Assembly (NCBI GenBank): GCA_026770585.1
Contig: MU646394.1
Coordinates: 579,395-591,121, forward strand
Origin: Baffinella frigidus
Taxonomy: Eukaryota; Cryptophyceae; Cryptomonadales; Baffinellaceae
DNA: 11,727 nucleotides
Reading direction: 5' to 3'
Part shown: positions 6,186 to 11,727 of the stretch, piece after piece
How the letters are laid out: the number at the start of each line of letters is the position of its first letter
Position numbering within the stretch: position 1 is the stretch's first letter
Notes under the pieces: generated by a model
Seen by the model: the letters and a program-made list of their open reading frames with translations, nothing else
What the model was told of the DNA's origin: nothing
Database searches by the model: none
Made by a program: the position numbers and the translations under genes

Positions 6186-6360
6186 CCACTCGACGCTGGG
6201 AGAAGGGCTAGTTTTAAAACGGCTTCTTCCTAAAAGCCATACTTTCAGATGGGGAACGTAACGTGACCCGAAAATTCCGGGTCACGTCCCCCCAGTCTCA
6301 GCACAAAGACACAAACCAGCAGAAACCCACATTTTAACATAGTCCCATTTCCAGGAGTGG
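6186..6360 (+). mobile_element. Family-B foldback element, copy 2 (diverged)
   Basis: The start CCACTCGACGCTGGGAGAAG and the end ATTTTAACATAGTCCCATTT, then CCAGGAGTGG, match the ends of the copies at 6748 and 9737. The centre is a hairpin, ACGTGACCCG (6261-6270) with CGGGTCACGT (6278-6287). The TTACTACAC landmark is lost. It is followed at 6357-6374 by an 8-bp hairpin, GTGGTTCG/CGAACCAC. Confidence 0.65.
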
Positions 6361-6477
6361 TTCGCTCGAACCACCACGAAACCAGCAAAGCAGATTCGGA
6401 TCGGTCTATCTGAACAGAGCCAGCCACAAAGTTTGTGTGTCTCGAAATCTGATGAGAACCCAGAGGGATCCCAACGC
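6361..6477. other. Spacer, nothing recognised
   Basis: Mixed sequence between two foldbacks. The minus-strand frame running through 6245-6550 crosses an element end and a hairpin and shows no domain, so I do not call it a gene. Confidence 0.45.
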
Positions 6478-6598
6478 CTAGCTCTGCTTGAGGGAAACTA
6501 GGCTTGCCATACAACACATGTATAGCAAAAAATCCTGCACCAAAAAGCAACTAAAACGCTTTTCTGGCGAGCCTACTTCTACTCAGGCAGAGCTAGAA
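6478..6598. mobile_element. Foldback element
   Basis: An imperfect inverted repeat of about 32 bp: CTAGCTCTGCTTGAGGGAAA, then CTAGGCTTGCC, pairs with GGCGAGCCTACTTCTACTCA, then GGCAGAGCTAG. About 56 bp lie between the arms. No coding capacity, no target duplication seen. Confidence 0.65.
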
Positions 6599-6747
6599 CT
6601 CAACCAGTCAAAATCGGGAAAGAGGGGAACCTTGCGCATGACTAGTCCGGCCGTAGCCGCGCATGCCGTGACCTGAGAATCAAGGATACCCCCATTTCAG
6701 CCGCCCAAAACGCACCCCCCATTTCAGCGGCCAAACGTCCAGCATGC
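6599..6747. other. Spacer, nothing recognised
   Basis: Contains a short local repeat, ACCCCCATTTCAGC(C/G)GCC, twice around 6688-6732. No gene. Confidence 0.5.
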
Positions 6748-6949
6748 CCACTCGAGTCTGGAAGGCGGAGTATTTTAAATGTGGGGTTGTAAAAATTTGT
6801 ACCAGTCAAGGGCGGTCTCGGTCACGTTACTGCTCAATATCGAGCAGTAACGTGACCAAACGCGACTATTTGTGTGAAACTTACTACACGCCGCCCCACT
6901 TGTAAAGGAACGCCGATTTTAAAATAGTCACATTTCTAGCCTCAGGTGG
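6748..6949 (+). mobile_element. Family-B foldback element, copy 3
   Basis: Starts CCACTCGAGTCTGGAAG and ends TCTAGCCTCAGGTGG. Family landmarks in order: TTTTAAATGTGGGGTTGT, TTGTACCAGTCA, central hairpin, TATTTGTGTGAAACTTACTA, CCCACTTGTAAAGGAA, TTTTAAAATAGTCACATTTC. The central hairpin is a perfect 16-bp inverted repeat (GGTCACGTTACTGCTC at 6820-6835, complement at 6842-6857) with a 6-bp loop; its inner half is unlike that of the other copies. Confidence 0.87.
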
Positions 6950-7080
6950 GTTCGTCAGCCATTGTTCGATGACTTTGCATCTGGGGAACTCCGCACATCA
7001 GAGCTCCTATCTTGGTTTCTGAAATGCAGAATCCTGCACTATTGTGTGGGCCGAGCCAAACAGGCGAACCCGAGACACAC
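6950..7080. other. Spacer, nothing recognised
   Basis: About 130 bp between a family-B and a family-C element. The open frame starting at 6962 runs into the foldback arm and has no recognisable content. Confidence 0.45.
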
Positions 7081-7220
7081 TTATCCGGGGAAACCTATTT
7101 TTCTTTCATTTGATGGCAACGAAAATTACTACACAATTCGTTCTTATTAGTAATATAAAAGAATCTGTGTGGTAATTTTGATTGCCATCAAATGAAAGAA
7201 AAATAGATTTCCCCGGATAA
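7081..7220 (+). mobile_element. Family-C foldback element, copy 3
   Basis: The 55-bp arms pair almost perfectly: TTATCCGGGGAAACCTATTT, then TTCTTTCATTTGATGGCAA, against the complement at 7167-7220. The core carries GAAAATTACTACACAATTCG at 7121, CTTATTAGTAATATAAAAG centrally and GTGTGGTAATTTTG at 7167. The arm sequence between the terminal TTATCCGGGGAAAC and the core is unique to this copy. High arm identity suggests a young element. Confidence 0.88.
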
Positions 7221-7693
7221 ACACGGCTACGCCTGTGGAGGATCTTCGTGCGCTGGTGCTGCGTTACTATGCGGGAGAGCTACATGTGATTTTACACCCT
7301 GCGTCCATCTATTATTTTCCCTTGAAATCGGCAAAAGTTGCCGGAAATACCCACAAATAATTTACTTTGACGGAAAAGTAACTGCAGGATATGGGGGGAA
7401 ATGGCTCCAAGAACGCAACTAGCCCTCCCCCGTAGTATGGCTATCCCGGGAACACGTCTACCAAAGCACCTTATTGTTCGATAGACAAATAAACAGCTCA
7501 CTCGGGAGGGATGGAGGACAGGGAGGGCCCTGATCCGTCGAATCGTGTAATTTCGAATCTTTTCCGGCAGCGAAAATTCCCACACAATTTCTCCACTACC
7601 ACTAGCATGATCCAGCTGTGTCGCTTTAGTTGCCAGATTGTTTTTAAACTGACTGTGTCCCCCGAATTTCATCCGGCAGAGTATTTAATTTAG
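7221..7693. other. Gene-free stretch with decayed foldbacks
   Basis: CGGCAAAAGTTGCCG (7328-7342) is a small palindrome. TTACTATGCGGGAGAGC near 7265 weakly pairs with GCCCTCCCCCGTAGTAT near 7423. AATGGCTCCAAGAACGCAAC at 7403 resembles the internal repeat of element E. At 7566-7635, GGCAGCGAAAATTCCCACAC and GTGTCGCTTTAGTTGCC could be the arms of a degraded family-C copy. Open frames here overlap on both strands and show nothing recognisable. Confidence 0.4.
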
Positions 7694-7884
7694 ATAGAGT
7701 GATTCCGGGAAATATTGGCCGCTTTTCAGTTTGCTGATTTGTCGATTTGTTCATTTCGTTTGTACCACAATTTTGTTTACGTCCTTTAAAAACGCACCGT
7801 TTAGAGAATTGTGGTACAAATGAAATCAGCAACTCGATAAATGCGCAATTAAAAAGCGGCCGACATCTCCCGGAATCGCTCTAC
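7694..7884. mobile_element. Foldback element with long imperfect arms
   Basis: The ends ATAGAGTGATTCCGGGA (7694-7710) and the complement of 7868-7884 match at 15 of 17. The arms continue through GGCCGCTTTT and on to ATTTCGTTTGTACCACAATT (about 7753-7772), which pairs at 19 of 20 with 7807-7826. The centre is about 35 bp. The two small opposing open frames are the arms read on each strand. Confidence 0.8.
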
Positions 7885-8004
7885 TCGCTTCAACGAATTC
7901 AAATCAAACCAAATCAAGCCTTTTCCTTGAGAAACTAGGCCAACGGCTCCAATTCCCAACGGGGCGGAGAGCACTCAAATTGAACACCCGCCCTTGTAGG
8001 TATC
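7885..8004. other. Spacer, nothing recognised
   Basis: Contains a short AATCAAACCAAATCAAGCC repeat. No gene. Confidence 0.45.
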
Positions 8005-8062
8005 TAGGCTTGAAACCCTAAACCCTAAACCCTAAACCCTGAACCCTAAACCCTACAGCCCT
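8005..8062 (-). repeat. Interstitial telomere-like block, C strand
   Basis: GAAACCCTAAACCCTAAACC and further CCTAAAC units, with one CCTGAAC variant: about six CCCTAAA heptamers on the plus strand, opposite to the arrays at 2045 and 10735. Confidence 0.93.
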
Positions 8063-8211
8063 GGCTAGATATGACATGCCAGGTGTAGGACACTCGGTGA
8101 GAATTTCACCCATTCCCTGGAACTACATTCGTAGGAACCCCCCTATGCCCCTACGGAATTACCACATAGGGCATAGGGATGATCGAACCCCTTCCAAGTT
8201 CGCTGAGGGGG
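8063..8211. other. Spacer with a 10-bp inverted repeat
   Basis: CCCTATGCCC (8141-8150) pairs with GGGCATAGGG (8169-8178). GGTGAGAATTTCACC (8096-8110) is a tiny hairpin. CATGCCAGGTGTAGG at 8074 resembles the CCTGCCAGGTGTGG motif at 8217, so this may be another module of the same kind. No gene. Confidence 0.5.
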
Positions 8212-8401
8212 TTGGGCCTGCCAGGTGTGGCCAATCTTACAAAATCGTTGGTGAAATTTACTACGCAGAACAATCTTGACTAGTAATATTAAAGCAAACG
8301 TGTAGTAACTTTCACTGAAATCCAGTTACTCAAATTAAAACAGTTTCCACATTGGATTAGCGTGGACCTGCCATGTGTCGCCCCACACGCGCGGATCGTC
8401 A
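8212..8401 (+). mobile_element. Family-C element, copy 4, first of a ~190-bp direct duplication
   Basis: The segment has the family-C core (GAAATTTACTACGCAGAAC at 8253, TTGACTAGTAATATTAAAGC centrally, GTGTAGTAACTTTC at 8300) and right arm ...CAGTTTCCACATTGGATTA. It is preceded by TTGGGCCTGCCAGGTGTGGC (8212) and followed by GTGGACCTGCCATGTGTCGC (8362) and CCCACACGCGCGGATCGTCA. The whole segment is repeated with about a dozen differences at 8736-8925. The left arm is shorter than the right, perhaps by internal deletion. Confidence 0.83.
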
Positions 8402-8640
8402 CCGGGGGCCAATTTCATATCCCTTAAGTGACCAGTAGGTTCATACGCCCTACGGTAGGGCCCTAGGACCTGCCTCGGACCTCTTGGCCGTCAAATTTGG
8501 CGGCATGGGCACTTAAGGGATAACAGAGGTTTACACTCTCTTTTCCGGCACCAAAGTGAAACACCGTTCTTTCAGGCGGCTAGCGAGACGTGGATCACTG
8601 AAGGGTGCGCTTCACAATGGAAACTGTCCCCGGGTCGGAC
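8402..8640. other. Gene-free stretch with an outer inverted repeat
   Basis: TATCCCTTAAGTG (8418-8430) pairs perfectly with CACTTAAGGGATA (8510-8522), enclosing GCCCTACGGTAGGGCCCTAG. This could be a further foldback element related to the 3971 repeat. The rest to 8640 is unassigned. Confidence 0.6.
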
Positions 8641-8735
8641 CGGCTTCAGAAGCCTCATACTAGTAATAGTAAGGAAATCGTGTAGTAAATTCCGTTGCCC
8701 ATTGTCATTTAGTGAAAGGATGTTCCCGGATGAGG
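8641..8735 (+). mobile_element. Family-C element, copy 5, right half only
   Basis: CATACTAGTAATAGTAAGGA, then AATCGTGTAGTAAATTCCG, is the family-C core from its centre rightward. The right arm ends TGTTCCCGGATGA, followed directly by GGGTGGACCTGCCATGTGTC. No matching left core or arm was found upstream, so the copy appears 5'-truncated. Confidence 0.7.
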
Positions 8736-8925
8736 GTGGACCTGCCATGTGTCGCCAATCTTACAAAATCGTTGGTGAAATTTACTACACCGAACAATCT
8801 TTACTAGTAATATTAAAGCAAACGTGTAGTAACTTTCACTGAAATCCAGTTGCTCACACTAAAACAGTTTCCACATTGGATTAGAGTGGACCTGCCACGT
8901 GTCGCCCCACACGCGCGGATCGTCA
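8736..8925 (+). mobile_element. Family-C element, copy 6, second of the direct duplication
   Basis: Core: GAAATTTACTACACCGAAC at 8777, TTTACTAGTAATATTAAAGC centrally, GTGTAGTAACTTTC at 8824. Bounded by 21-bp direct repeats at 8736-8756 and 8886-8906 (start GTGGACCTGCCATGTGTCGC, one difference). Spacing between its two flanking motifs is close to that of copy 4, showing the whole module was duplicated. Confidence 0.85.
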
Positions 8926-9492
8926 TCTGGCGTCCCGCCCTGTCCTTTGACCAGCGACACCCAGATCTCCCCTGGGGATGAGGGGTTGAGGGTTCAGGGT
9001 TTGGGGCTTAGAGTTAGGAGTTTAGGGTCCGTGCTGTCCTTTGACGAGCGATACCCAGATTTCCCCTTTTTTTTTTGAATCGTCACCTGGCGTCCCGCCC
9101 TGTTTTTTGACCAGCAATACCCAGATCTCCTCTGGGAATTAGGGTGTAGCGTAAGACGTTAGCGAGCCAGGGGTTTAGCGTGTTAGGATTAGGGGGTAGA
9201 GCCCGCCTTGTCTTTTGGCCAGCGATACCCAGATCTCCCCTGGGGTTTGGGGTGAGGGTTTGGAGTACTAGGGTTGGGGGTTTATGGTTTAGGGTCAGGG
9301 TTCAGGGTCCGCTCTGCCCTTTGACGAGCGATACCCAGACCCCCCCCGGGGTTTAGGGTTTAGGGTTTAGGGTTGAGGGTTGAGGGTTGAGGGTTTAGGG
9401 TTTAGGGTTTAGGGTGGGGGGTTTAGGGTTTCACGTGTGGGGTTAGGGGTTTAGGGTTCGCCCTGTCCTTTGACCCAGATCTCCCCGGTGGG
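8918..9492 (+). repeat. Composite satellite: ~46-bp unit alternating with telomere-like DNA
   Basis: Six units of the type CCCGCCCTGTCCTTTGACCA, then GCGATACCCAGATCTCCCCT, GGGG begin near 8931, 9029, 9093, 9200, 9308 and 9457. Between them lie degenerate TTTAGGG/TTGAGGG/TTAGGG stretches of about 40-100 bp. Unit 2 has a run of T instead of its CTGGGG end. Unit 6 lacks the CAGCGAT part. Units 1 and 3 share a GATCGTCATCTGGCGT-like lead. Typical subtelomeric-style higher-order repeat. Confidence 0.9.
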
Positions 9493-9580
9493 TTAGGGTT
9501 TCGTGTGTAGGGTTAGGGGGTTAGGGGGTTAGGGGGTTCGGGTCGGGGTTTGGTGTTTGGGGTTTAGGGTGCAGGACGTC
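9493..9580 (+). repeat. Degenerate TTAGGG-like tail of the composite array
   Basis: GGGTTAGGGTTTCGTGTGTA, then GGGTTAGGGGGTTAGGGGGT, and TTTGGTGTTTGGGGTTTAGG. Telomere-like heptamers and octamers, poorly conserved. Confidence 0.8.
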
Positions 9581-9736
9581 GCGTCACAACGTGGAACAGC
9601 CCCGCCGGCAGGCTCGTGAGCGCCCGCGTGACCGGTCACGCGGACGCCGAAGCCAGACGGTCGGTCGTGACTGCCTTGCGTGTGCCGAGTGCACCACATC
9701 CTACGAGGTTCGATCCGGCCCCGGAACGGGTCTAAG
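9581..9736. other. GC-rich spacer with a 20-bp perfect palindrome
   Basis: CCGCGTGACCGGTCACGCGG (9624-9643) is a perfect palindrome. A GGTTCGATCC box at 9708 resembles a tRNA B box, but no cloverleaf forms around it. No gene recognised: the open frame across this region continues into repeats. Confidence 0.6.
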
Positions 9737-9947
9737 CCACTCGAGGCTGGAAGCGGGACCATTTTAAATGTGGGGTTGTTACATTTAGTACCAGTCACGG
9801 GCAGGCTTGGTCACGTATCTCGGGTTATAACCCGAGATACGTGACCAAACGACCCTATTTGTGTGAAAATTACTACACAGCGGTCCACTTGTAAAGGACT
9901 TGTAAAGTTAAAACTTTTAAAATAGTTACACTTCTAGCCTCGAGTGG
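9737..9947 (+). mobile_element. Family-B foldback element, copy 4
   Basis: The terminal inverted repeat is 16 of 17 (CCACTCGAGGCTGGAAG at 9737-9753 against the complement of 9931-9947). Family landmarks: TTTTAAATGTGGGGTTGTTA, TAGTACCAGTCACGGGC, CTATTTGTGTGAAAATTACT, CCACTTGTAAAGGACTTG, AAAATAGTTACACTTCTAGC. The centre is a 42-bp perfect palindrome (9807-9848). It is the best preserved of the four copies. It has no coding capacity. Confidence 0.9.
9807..9848. repeat. 42-bp perfect palindrome
   Basis: TTGGTCACGTATCTCGGGTT, then A, is followed immediately by its exact reverse complement, with no spacer. It is the centre of family-B copy 4. The outer TTGGTCACGT is shared with copy 3, the inner part is not. 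Confidence 0.97.
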
Positions 9948-10124
9948 AGGTTCTCGGGGATGTTGGCTACGAACGTTGCTCGTTCTTGGAGCCGTTTGCT
10001 CGTTCTTGGAGCCGTTTTTGTGCTCAAAATGACTTTTGAGAAAGTTTTCACGTCAAAATGACTTTTGAATACCCCCCCCTCCAGCCCTGCGTGGTAAGGT
10101 TCTCGGAGATGTTGGCTACGAACG
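9948..10124 (-). mobile_element. Element E, copy 2 (inverted), between 28-bp direct repeats
   Basis: Direct repeats AGGTTCTCGGGGATGTTGGC, then TACGAACG, lie at about 9948-9975 and 10097-10124 with one difference. Between them, GCTCGTTCTTGGAGCCGTTT occurs twice (about 9977-10018), TCAAAATGACTTTTGA twice (10024, 10053), and the end reads GAATACCCCCCCCTCCAGCC, then CTGCGTGG. The reverse complement matches element E copy 1 (2604-2762). The left terminus seems missing. Confidence 0.65.
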
Positions 10125-10133
10125 AGTGGCCCT

Positions 10134-10220
10134 GAATCCTCAAACCCTCAACCCTCAACCCCCAACCCTCAACCCTCAACCCTCAACCCTGAATCCTCAA
10201 CCCTCAACCCTCGACCCTGA
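10134..10220 (-). repeat. CAACCCT heptamer array
   Basis: About ten CAACCCT-like units with CTGAATCCT interruptions, a telomere-variant (TTGAGGG) on the minus strand. It opens a proline-rich plus-strand frame that is only repeat translation. Confidence 0.9.
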
Positions 10221-10281
10221 TCTTGACGAAGACGTGGGGGTCATGTCCGGTGTGACGATCATGTCCCACCAGCCATCCCAA

Positions 10282-10389
10282 GTGGCTCAAACAGTTCCCT
10301 GGAAGGTCTTCGACTTTACCTTGGATCGGGGTCGGATCCGACCCCGATCCAAGGTAAATCAAAATGCCCCAGAGCACTATTTGAGCCAC
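10282..10389. mobile_element. Foldback element with perfect palindromic centre
   Basis: GTGGCTCAAA (10282-10291) pairs with TTTGAGCCAC (10380-10389). The arms diverge inward, then meet in a 42-bp perfect palindrome at 10316-10357 (TTACCTTGGATCGGGGTCGG, then A, and its exact complement). The layout of diverged outer arms and a perfect centre resembles family B, but the sequence does not. Confidence 0.85.
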
Positions 10390-10420
10390 CTCCAAGAGCT
10401 AGTGGGAAGGCGCGTGGAGG

Positions 10421-10512
10421 TTCCGGAGGTTCAGGGTGGATGGTTCCGAAGGTTTAGGGCGGATGGTTCCGGAGGTTTAGGGTGGATGGTTCCGGAGGTT
10501 TAGGGTGAATAC
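10421..10512 (+). repeat. 23-bp tandem repeat (4 units)
   Basis: Units at 10421, 10444, 10467 and 10490 read TTCCGGAGGTTTAGGGTGGA, then TGG, with single-base differences. The unit embeds GGTTTAGGG, so it may derive from telomere-like sequence. Confidence 0.93.
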
Positions 10513-10527
10513 GCCCGGATCGTAGAG

Positions 10528-10695
10528 TCTAGGGTCCAGATTTTAGGAGTAGGGTCCAGGTTCTAGGATGTAGGGTCTAGGGTCTAGGATGTCGGGTCCA
10601 GATTTTAGGATGTAGAATGTAGGATGCAGGATGTAGGGTCTTCGGTCTAGGATGTAGGGTCTAGGTTCTAGGATGTAGGGTCTAGGGTCTGAGTG
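10528..10695 (+). repeat. Degenerate TCTAGGATGTAGGG array
   Basis: Repeated GTAGGGTCTAGGATG-type 7- and 14-mers, with TTTTAGGA and GGTCCAG variants. Probably a decayed telomere-like or derived satellite. No gene. Confidence 0.85.
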
Positions 10696-10734
10696 AAGGA
10701 GCGCGAAACGGGAGCGGTCAGTGGCTCAGGAGGA

Positions 10735-11070
10735 CTTTAGGGTTTCGGGTTTAGGGTTTAGGGATTAGGGTTCAAGGTTTAGGGTGTAGGGTTTAGGGTT
10801 AGGGTGTAGGGTGTAGGGTTTAGGGTTTAGGGTGTAGGGTTTAGGGTGCAGGGTTTAGGGTGTAGGGTTTAGGGTGTAGGGTTCAGGGTTTAGGGTGTAG
10901 GGTTTAGGGTGTACGGTGCAGAGTTTCGGGTTTCGGGTTCAGGGTTTAGGGTGTAGGGTGTAGGGTTTAGGGTTTGGGGTTTAGGGGTCAGAGACTCACC
11001 CGGTTGAGCCTCCGCAGGACTTGAGAGTTTCGGGTTTAGGGATTATGGTTTGAGGTTTAGGGTGTAAGAT
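10735..11070 (+). repeat. Telomere-like array TTTAGGG / GTGTAGGG
   Basis: Long run of GGTTTAGGG and GGGTGTAGGG units with TTTCGGG and GTTCAGGG interruptions. The alternation of TTTAGGG with GTGTAGGG across about 200 bp suggests a secondary 14-15-bp period. A short non-repeat break lies at 10990-11030. Confidence 0.93.
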
Positions 11071-11076
11071 GTAGGC

Positions 11077-11340
11077 CACCCTGGAGGGGACTTGCGGCCA
11101 ATCCCGAATAACCCTTTATCGCAAAAGTTGACATGATTTATACCACTAAAATACATATTAGACCTTTTTGTACCAGATCCATTCATCACGGGGCAGCCGC
11201 ATTACGGCCGCATCTCAAGGGGAGGTGACTTAAGAATGCTCAAAATACCATAATGTTCCATCCAGGGTGGGTTTAGGGACTGACCCGCAGGAGTGATGTG
11301 TCGCACGGCGCTCTGGAAGAAGGTGGTGATGAGCTCCCTG
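11077..11340. other. Gene-free stretch; possible weak foldback
   Basis: CCACCCTGGA (11077-11086) pairs with TCCAGGGTGG (11261-11270), perhaps the ends of a ~194-bp element. CGGCCAAT/ATTACGGCCG patches lie inside. Evidence is thin. No open frame of interest. Confidence 0.4.
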
Positions 11341-11341
11341 C

Positions 11342-11430
11342 TCAGTTTGATCCAGTGTGATTCAGTGTGATTCAGTTTGATTCAGTTTGATTCAGTTTGA
11401 TTCAGTTTGATTCAGTTTGATTCAGTTTGA
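11342..11430 (+). repeat. 10-bp tandem repeat TTCAGTTTGA (9 units)
   Basis: Nine 10-bp units; the first three vary (CTCAGTTTGA, TCCAGTGTGA, TTCAGTGTGA) and the last six are identical, pointing to recent expansion at one end. Confidence 0.96.
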
Positions 11431-11517
11431 CCAGAGGGCGAGCGACGGCGTTGAGTGAGAGAAGACCCGACTTCGCAGACAAGACGTGACGGGAATGGAA
11501 GAAAACAACCAGCTCCA

Positions 11518-11640
11518 TCCGGGAACAAGTTTTTTTTATTAAAAAACTGCATGAAACTTACTACACAAATGCTTCGGGACGTGACCTATGTGTAGTAATT
11601 TTCCTTGCAAGATTTTTCCCGAAATTTTTTTGTTCCCGGA
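11518..11640 (+). mobile_element. Family-C foldback element, copy 7
   Basis: The ends TCCGGGAACAAG (11518-11529) and TTGTTCCCGGA (11630-11640) are inverted repeats. A T/A-rich part of the arms pairs loosely. The core has GAAACTTACTACACAAATG at 11553 and GTGTAGTAATTTTC at 11590, but the central ACTAGTAATATTA is replaced by a shorter CTTCGGGACGTGACCTA. It is followed by CTAAGCTCCCTGCGCCAG. Confidence 0.8.
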
Positions 11641-11678
11641 CTAAGCTCCCTGCGCCAGAGGTAGAGGATACGTTGTGC

Positions 11679-11718
<40 letters not shown>

Positions 11719-11727
11719 GAGAGAGAG
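11679..11727 (+). repeat. (GA)n microsatellite
   Basis: GA dinucleotide run with one GC interruption, reaching the window edge, so its true length is unknown. Confidence 0.97.

Noticed and set aside
6245-6550. 101-codon minus-strand frame with a hydrophobic start (on the minus strand)
   Set aside because: It crosses the end of a family-B element and a foldback arm; no recognisable signal or domain.
1250-8906. Integron-like cassette array
   Set aside because: Hairpins next to a shared motif recall attC sites, but there are no cassettes with genes, no integrase and the context is eukaryotic; kept only as the direct-repeat finding.
9640-9735. Possible tRNA (GGTTCGATCC box at 9708)
   Set aside because: The T stem does not pair and no acceptor, D or anticodon arm can be folded around it.
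6186-9947. Target-site duplications for family B
   Set aside because: I compared bases outside each copy and saw no consistent short direct repeat.
10126-10503. 125-codon proline-rich frame
   Set aside because: Begins in the CAACCCT array, continues through a 42-bp palindrome and ends in a 23-bp tandem repeat.

Overview
The window looks like a gene-free, repeat-saturated eukaryotic nuclear segment, probably subtelomeric or heterochromatic. The main clue is long arrays of the TTTAGGG heptamer (plant/algal-type telomere repeat) and its variants TTTCGGG, TTTGGGG, TTGAGGG and GTGTAGGG, in both orientations and interrupted by other DNA. That argues for interstitial or subtelomeric telomere-like DNA, not a chromosome end. 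The TTTAGGG type occurs in green plants and in several algal groups (for example chromerids and dinoflagellates); I cannot name the organism. I see no bacterial features, no rRNA, no convincing tRNA and no protein-coding gene. Every open frame of 60-140 codons looks like low-complexity or inverted-repeat translation.

Layout. 1-84: 20-bp tandem repeat. 164-305: short foldback element. 425-1248: element with ~120-bp terminal inverted repeats (TIRs), carrying two smaller elements (families A and B). 1250-2006: two modules flanked by direct repeats, including an almost perfect 73-bp-arm hairpin, and a second family-A element. 2045-2558: telomere-like variant blocks with a ~31-bp spacer repeat. 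2580-2962: a TIR element and short tandem repeats. 3000-3910: a 57-60-bp minisatellite interrupted twice by foldback elements. 3971-4670: tandem and inverted repeats, one an inverted copy of 1273-1334. 4712-5340: (GAA)n tract and TTATTACTTA-rich DNA within a larger repeat. 5482-5931: nested foldbacks. 6186-7220: two family-B elements and one family-C foldback. 7694-7884: another foldback. 8005-8062: C-strand telomere-like block. 8212-8930: a duplicated ~190-bp family-C segment. 8918-9580: composite array of telomere-like DNA and a ~46-bp unit. 9624-10390: three perfect palindromes within a family-B element and other foldbacks. 10421-11070: degenerate TAGGG arrays. 11342-11727: 10-bp tandem repeat, last family-C element and (GA)n.

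The most unusual signal is the small non-autonomous foldback elements. Family C shares a ~60-bp core (GAAATTTACTACAC ... ACTAGTAATATTA ... GTGTAGTAATTTTC), but the inverted arms around the core are mostly unrelated between copies while matching within each copy. Family B shows the opposite: conserved ends and a variable but self-complementary centre. Many modules are also bounded by 20-24-bp direct repeats containing a CCTGC(C)AT motif, always on the same strand. No transposase or recombinase is encoded here, so any machinery would have to act in trans.
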